DNA from: Bacteroidales bacterium
GTDB taxonomy: Bacteria > Bacteroidota > Bacteroidia > Bacteroidales > VadinHA17
DNA: 18,031 nt
Direction of reading: 5' to 3'
NCBI GenBank assembly: GCA_012514255.1
Contig: JAAZAP010000120.1
Span: 1 to 18,031 of the forward strand
The position numbers and the translations under genes are program-made. A model generated the notes under the pieces. The model made no database searches. It was given only the letters and a program-made list of their open reading frames with translations, and was not told where the DNA came from. Shown piece after piece: positions 16,401-18,031 of this stretch (position 1 is its first letter; each line of letters begins with the position of its first letter).

Positions 16401-18031
16401 AGGCACTGTGGCCGAACCAAATAATCCCCTCTCAGCTGTTTCCGGGCTGGGGTACGGTGCGAACATATTCAGATGGACCATAACCAGTGAGCTGGGAATC
16501 TGTTCCCCCACGAACAGCACTGTAACAATAACCAGGAACCGCAATCCGATAGACCTGAGCGGCAATGTGACCATTGTGAAGAACCCTGTCTGTTACAATG
16601 AGCCAGGGCAGTTACAGATCACAGGCACTGAGGCAGATGTAAAATATTATCTGCGGACCGCCGGCGTTGACGGTGCATATGTACAGGGTAACGGGGGAAC
16701 GATAACCCTGACCACTCCTCCCCTTACTTCCGCCACCACCTATGAGATACATGCAATAAAGGATATCACCGGGTGTGAGATAATCTTCGGGTCTTATACA
16801 ATAAATGTAAATCCGGAGTTCAGCCTGGCACAACTGTATGCAAGTCATAACATCTGTGCCGGCGCAACCACAACGATATCTGTTGTGCTTACCGGTGGAA
16901 CCGGTTCGTATACTATTGTCTGGAATGACGGTTCTGATCATACCATTAATAATTACGTAAGCGGGACTGACATTACTGTCGGCCCCTATCCGACCGGTAC
17001 GACCACCATATCACTGGTATCGGTCAGGGATCATAACCTTTGTGAGCCGACCAGTCTTGGTACACCCATTGGCATAACCGTAGGGTCAACACCTACTGAG
17101 GCCACCCTCACCGGGACCGGCGATGCGTGCGTGGGAGCAGCCAGCTCACTCACATTTACCGTCACGGACGGAGTACCCCCCTATGATATTATTATAAATG
17201 GTGTAACCTACCTCGATCGTGTCTCAGGCAGCACCATTGATCTCGGAGCGCTTCCCGTTGGGGTTTACACATATACACTCACCTCTGTAATTGATGACTG
17301 CGGTAATCCGGTTCCCGCGGCAGGGCTGCCACCAGCTTACTCATTCAGCATTAATGAGATTCCGTCGGCAGCCGGAACCATAAATAGCTCTCCCGTAATC
17401 TGTAATGACGGAACTACTGATATTGCTCTTAATTCTACGGTTCCATCGTCTTCATATGAATGGACGGTTTCATCATCACCTGCCACATCATGGACAACCG
17501 GCAAGGCGCCTGCAGGCGGCACAGGTGGAATGGGAACTGTTATCTCACAGAACCTTGAACATGATAGTTACATACCTGTAACTGTAACCTATACAATTAC
17601 TCCTACTGGTCCTGCCCCGACTAATTGTGTTGGTCTGCCTGTTACGAGGCAGGTAATTGTCAATCCGGTTGCCAGGATAGCAAACAAGACAGCTGATATC
17701 TGCAGTGGCGGCACATTCACTGTCACACCGTCGAACGGCGGCACAGAGATAGTTCCTTCGGGCACCACCTACACATGGAGTGCACCGGTAATATCACCGG
17801 CAGGATCAATCACCGGAGGCAGCGCACAGCCGACCGGTCAGACAAGCATCAGCCAGGCGCTGATCAACACCACCAATGCTTCTGCCACGGCAACCTACAC
17901 AGTAACACCACAGTCAGGCACCTGCACCGGTCCGACCTTCACGGTGACGGTTACAGTGAATCCGGTTCCTTCGATATCCAATAAAACTGCAACAATCTGC
18001 AGCGGCGGTACATTTACAGTCACGCCGGCTA
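13486..18031 (+). CDS. Giant secreted surface protein with tandem PKD-like repeats, 3'-truncated by window end
   Basis: The frame is open from the ATG at 13486 to the last base, giving at least 1,515 residues with no stop. The N-terminus carries a signal peptide (basic start, then LLFRIIFLAGFILGVF, cleavage near the VAQ-C junction); in-frame ATGs at 13516 and 13528 are alternative and perhaps better starts. Residues about 80-150 hold a PKD-like unit (IWGDGN, later HTYP). From about residue 346 follow at least eleven Thr/Ser/Gly/Asn-rich beta-sandwich units of roughly 85-100 residues, many opening AGPD..IC and containing a second cysteine near the end. Residues about 733-885 form an inserted jelly-roll-like domain. 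This is the architecture of Bacteroidetes SprB-like or gliding-motility-associated adhesins, which normally end in a T9SS or gliding C-terminal domain (outside this window). It likely acts at the cell surface in adhesion or motility. It is separated from the operon by a terminator, so it needs its own promoter in the 13417-13485 stretch. Confidence 0.88.
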   Translation, partial: MESKIISNRKMNRTMKLLFRIIFLAGFILGVFNQSIVAQCTIVGTSGSGQLLASTCAPATTVVYYDFYFNIMPPNPTYRVQFIWGDGNTTNVYPAVQSRIVGGVTSYYLRVELSHTYPADGLCEYEVLIQIIDNGSACLDSRQVQLVGNWHQDDIAIANGFIDITPEEEHVCEGLPLLDFQFTDATHFSCNIQDNPTAQKPNHTNRHEQFIYGTDPLAGQGIPNLYIKVGTAQTVVYLTDNDGNPITGPWDVDPVTGATVTPYNTQSDYFEGPIVEIPVDPVTGTYSLNNTYPISFDGVGTVTGDQFEVTVRNWNVCNPWNGSQTNPNAGDANTDDAIILIVDGPLADAGPDANVCAGDPFNTDGILVDGTSSLWTTMGDGTFTNASSAGNANYNAGSNDLATGYVDLVLHAYATGMCPEHTDTMRLTFDPLPDIPVISVSAGANDFCDDDATSITLMSTPSPNGSYLWRRNGSSTGVTTQTITLNDYTQAGDYTVTVYGTTPLACPRTSLPYEVNIGRPATVSAGPDQTICSNTPASLSGTRGGSATSTTWTTSGSGTFGNAGSLSTTYTPSAADITAGTVTLRLATNDPDGPCPAVFDELVLTIIRAPQVYAGADAATCQDTPYTVNDATASDYLTLTWTENGAGSITSGQGSLTPTYTPDAAEANTTVTLTLTATGNSPCASVSDTKTLWVDRAPVATVGPVQEICNNTSASLSGNSPASGTFGEWTFINNLVWQETFSESPQYATSGAEWTTSGISPDDNTYFRVESGRMVGRDLDAEAVWRSDPIPIASVSPVEVSVYLQESGTMESNDYIRVYYSINGGAEYLFSTNGNNTGNFGSRTASVTNLSGNNLRIIIRCRNNDQAEYHLFDNIVVRQVTAQSEPTITTITSPTSAVSGLWQGDNLFRWSVFSNHGGCDSASAIYTIRRDISPAAASAGPSQSFCETSSTVLAANTATNGGTGTWSLVSGSGTVAEPNNPLSAVSGLGYGANIFRWTITSELGICSPTNSTVTITRNRNPIDLSGNVTIVKNPVCYNEPGQLQITGTEADVKYYLRTAGVDGAYVQGNGGTITLTTPPLTSATTYEIHAIKDITGCEIIFGSYTINVNPEFSLAQLYASHNICAGATTTISVVLTGGTGSYTIVWNDGSDHTINNYVSGTDITVGPYPTGTTTISLVSVRDHNLCEPTSLGTPIGITVGSTPTEATLTGTGDACVGAASSLTFTVTDGVPPYDIIINGVTYLDRVSGSTIDLGALPVGVYTYTLTSVIDDCGNPVPAAGLPPAYSFSINEIPSAAGTINSSPVICNDGTTDIALNSTVPSSSYEWTVSSSPATSWTTGKAPAGGTGGMGTVISQNLEHDSYIPVTVTYTITPTGPAPTNCVGLPVTRQVIVNPVARIANKTADICSGGTFTVTPSNGGTEIVPSGTTYTWSAPVISPAGSITGGSAQPTGQTSISQALINTTNASATATYTVTPQSGTCTGPTFTVTVTVNPVPSISNKTATICSGGTFTVTPA
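14521..17661 (+). repeat. Degenerate array of PKD-like/Ig-like domain repeats within the giant protein
   Basis: About ten consecutive units of 85-104 residues can be laid out, starting near 14521, 14782, 15046, 15310, 15574 (interrupted), 16267, 16525, 16807, 17095 and 17368. Each typically opens with a hydrophobic strand, then a cysteine (VCAG, FCDD, ICSN, TCQD, ICNN, FCET, VCYN, ICAG, ACVG, ICND), has WxxxGxGT-like or similar central strands, and has another cysteine shortly before the final strand. DNA similarity between units is low, so the array is old except at its 3' end. Confidence 0.75.
15682..16140 (+). other. Jelly-roll-like domain inserted inside a PKD-like repeat
   Basis: About 153 residues (733-885) interrupt the fifth repeat. 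The segment begins VWQETFSES, continues with EWTTSGISPDDNTYFRVESG, WRSDPIPI, VEVSVYLQESG, DYIRVYYSINGG and ends EYHLFDNIVVRQ. This is a beta-sandwich pattern that I associate with stand-alone putative glycan-binding domains in Bacteroidetes secreted proteins. Before it lies SGNSPASGTFGEWTF and after it SPTSAVSGLWQGDNLFRW, which together restore one normal repeat when compared with the next unit (GTWSLV ... NPLSAVSGLGYGANIFRW). Confidence 0.65.
17662..18031 (+). repeat. Near-identical 297-base tandem repeats at the 3' edge of the giant gene
   Basis: The unit beginning NPVARIANKTADICSGG (17662) recurs as NPVPSISNKTATICSGG (17959), exactly 297 bases or 99 residues later, and ICSGGTFTVTP is identical in both. 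The second unit runs off the window. The units contain the GTTYTWSAP pattern of the Bacteroidetes PKD-like domain. Higher similarity than in the upstream array suggests recent amplification, and more copies probably follow. Confidence 0.8.

Noticed and set aside
17662..18031. CRISPR-like regular repeat
   Set aside because: The 297-base periodicity is an in-frame protein-domain repeat without short direct repeats or spacers.

Overview
The window looks like a chromosome segment of a Bacteroidetes bacterium (probably Bacteroidales or a relative). It carries a type IX secretion (T9SS) C-terminal sorting domain, a very long Bacteroidetes-style surface protein built of PKD-like repeats, weak Shine-Dalgarno sequences, and moderate GC. 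All genes are on the + strand. Coding density is very high, and no gene-free stretch longer than about 160 bases was seen. I found no tRNA, rRNA, CRISPR array or insertion sequence.

Region 1 (positions 2-13328) is one polysaccharide assembly and decoration operon of twelve genes, entering from upstream of the window. In order: the end of a left-handed beta-helix acyltransferase; a Wzx-type flippase; a Wzy/O-antigen ligase-like membrane protein; a CgeB-like glycosyltransferase; a GT4 glycosyltransferase; an asparagine-synthase-like protein without the glutaminase cysteine; an ATP-grasp protein; a second GT4 glycosyltransferase; a FemAB/GNAT-like transferase; a DUF354 protein; a secreted T9SS cargo protein; and a polysaccharide-deacetylase-like protein. 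Six junctions overlap (17, 1, 4, 25, 4 and 4 bases) and the others are separated by 7-22 bases, so co-transcription and translational coupling are likely. A strong intrinsic terminator (13385-13424) closes the operon.

Region 2 (13486 to the window end) is the first 1,515 residues of a giant secreted protein whose stop lies beyond the window. It has a signal peptide, a PKD-like N-terminal region, and then at least eleven beta-sandwich repeats of about 85-100 residues, most with two cysteines. One repeat is split by a foreign jelly-roll-like domain of about 150 residues. The last repeats are nearly uniform (99-residue period).

Taken together, the operon appears to build a repeating-unit polysaccharide on a lipid carrier (glycosyltransferases), flip it (Wzx), polymerise or ligate it (Wzy-like), and decorate it. 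Three different enzyme families that can form amide bonds (asparagine-synthase-like, ATP-grasp, FemAB-like) sit in the same operon. The most interesting hypothesis is therefore an amide- or amino-acid-substituted glycan, perhaps one that anchors or accompanies T9SS cargo. The combination of FemAB, deacetylase and asparagine-synthase-like genes resembles exosortase-A-associated polysaccharide loci, but here a T9SS cargo is present and no exosortase is visible. These functional links are inference; family assignments were made by reading the translated sequences without database searches.
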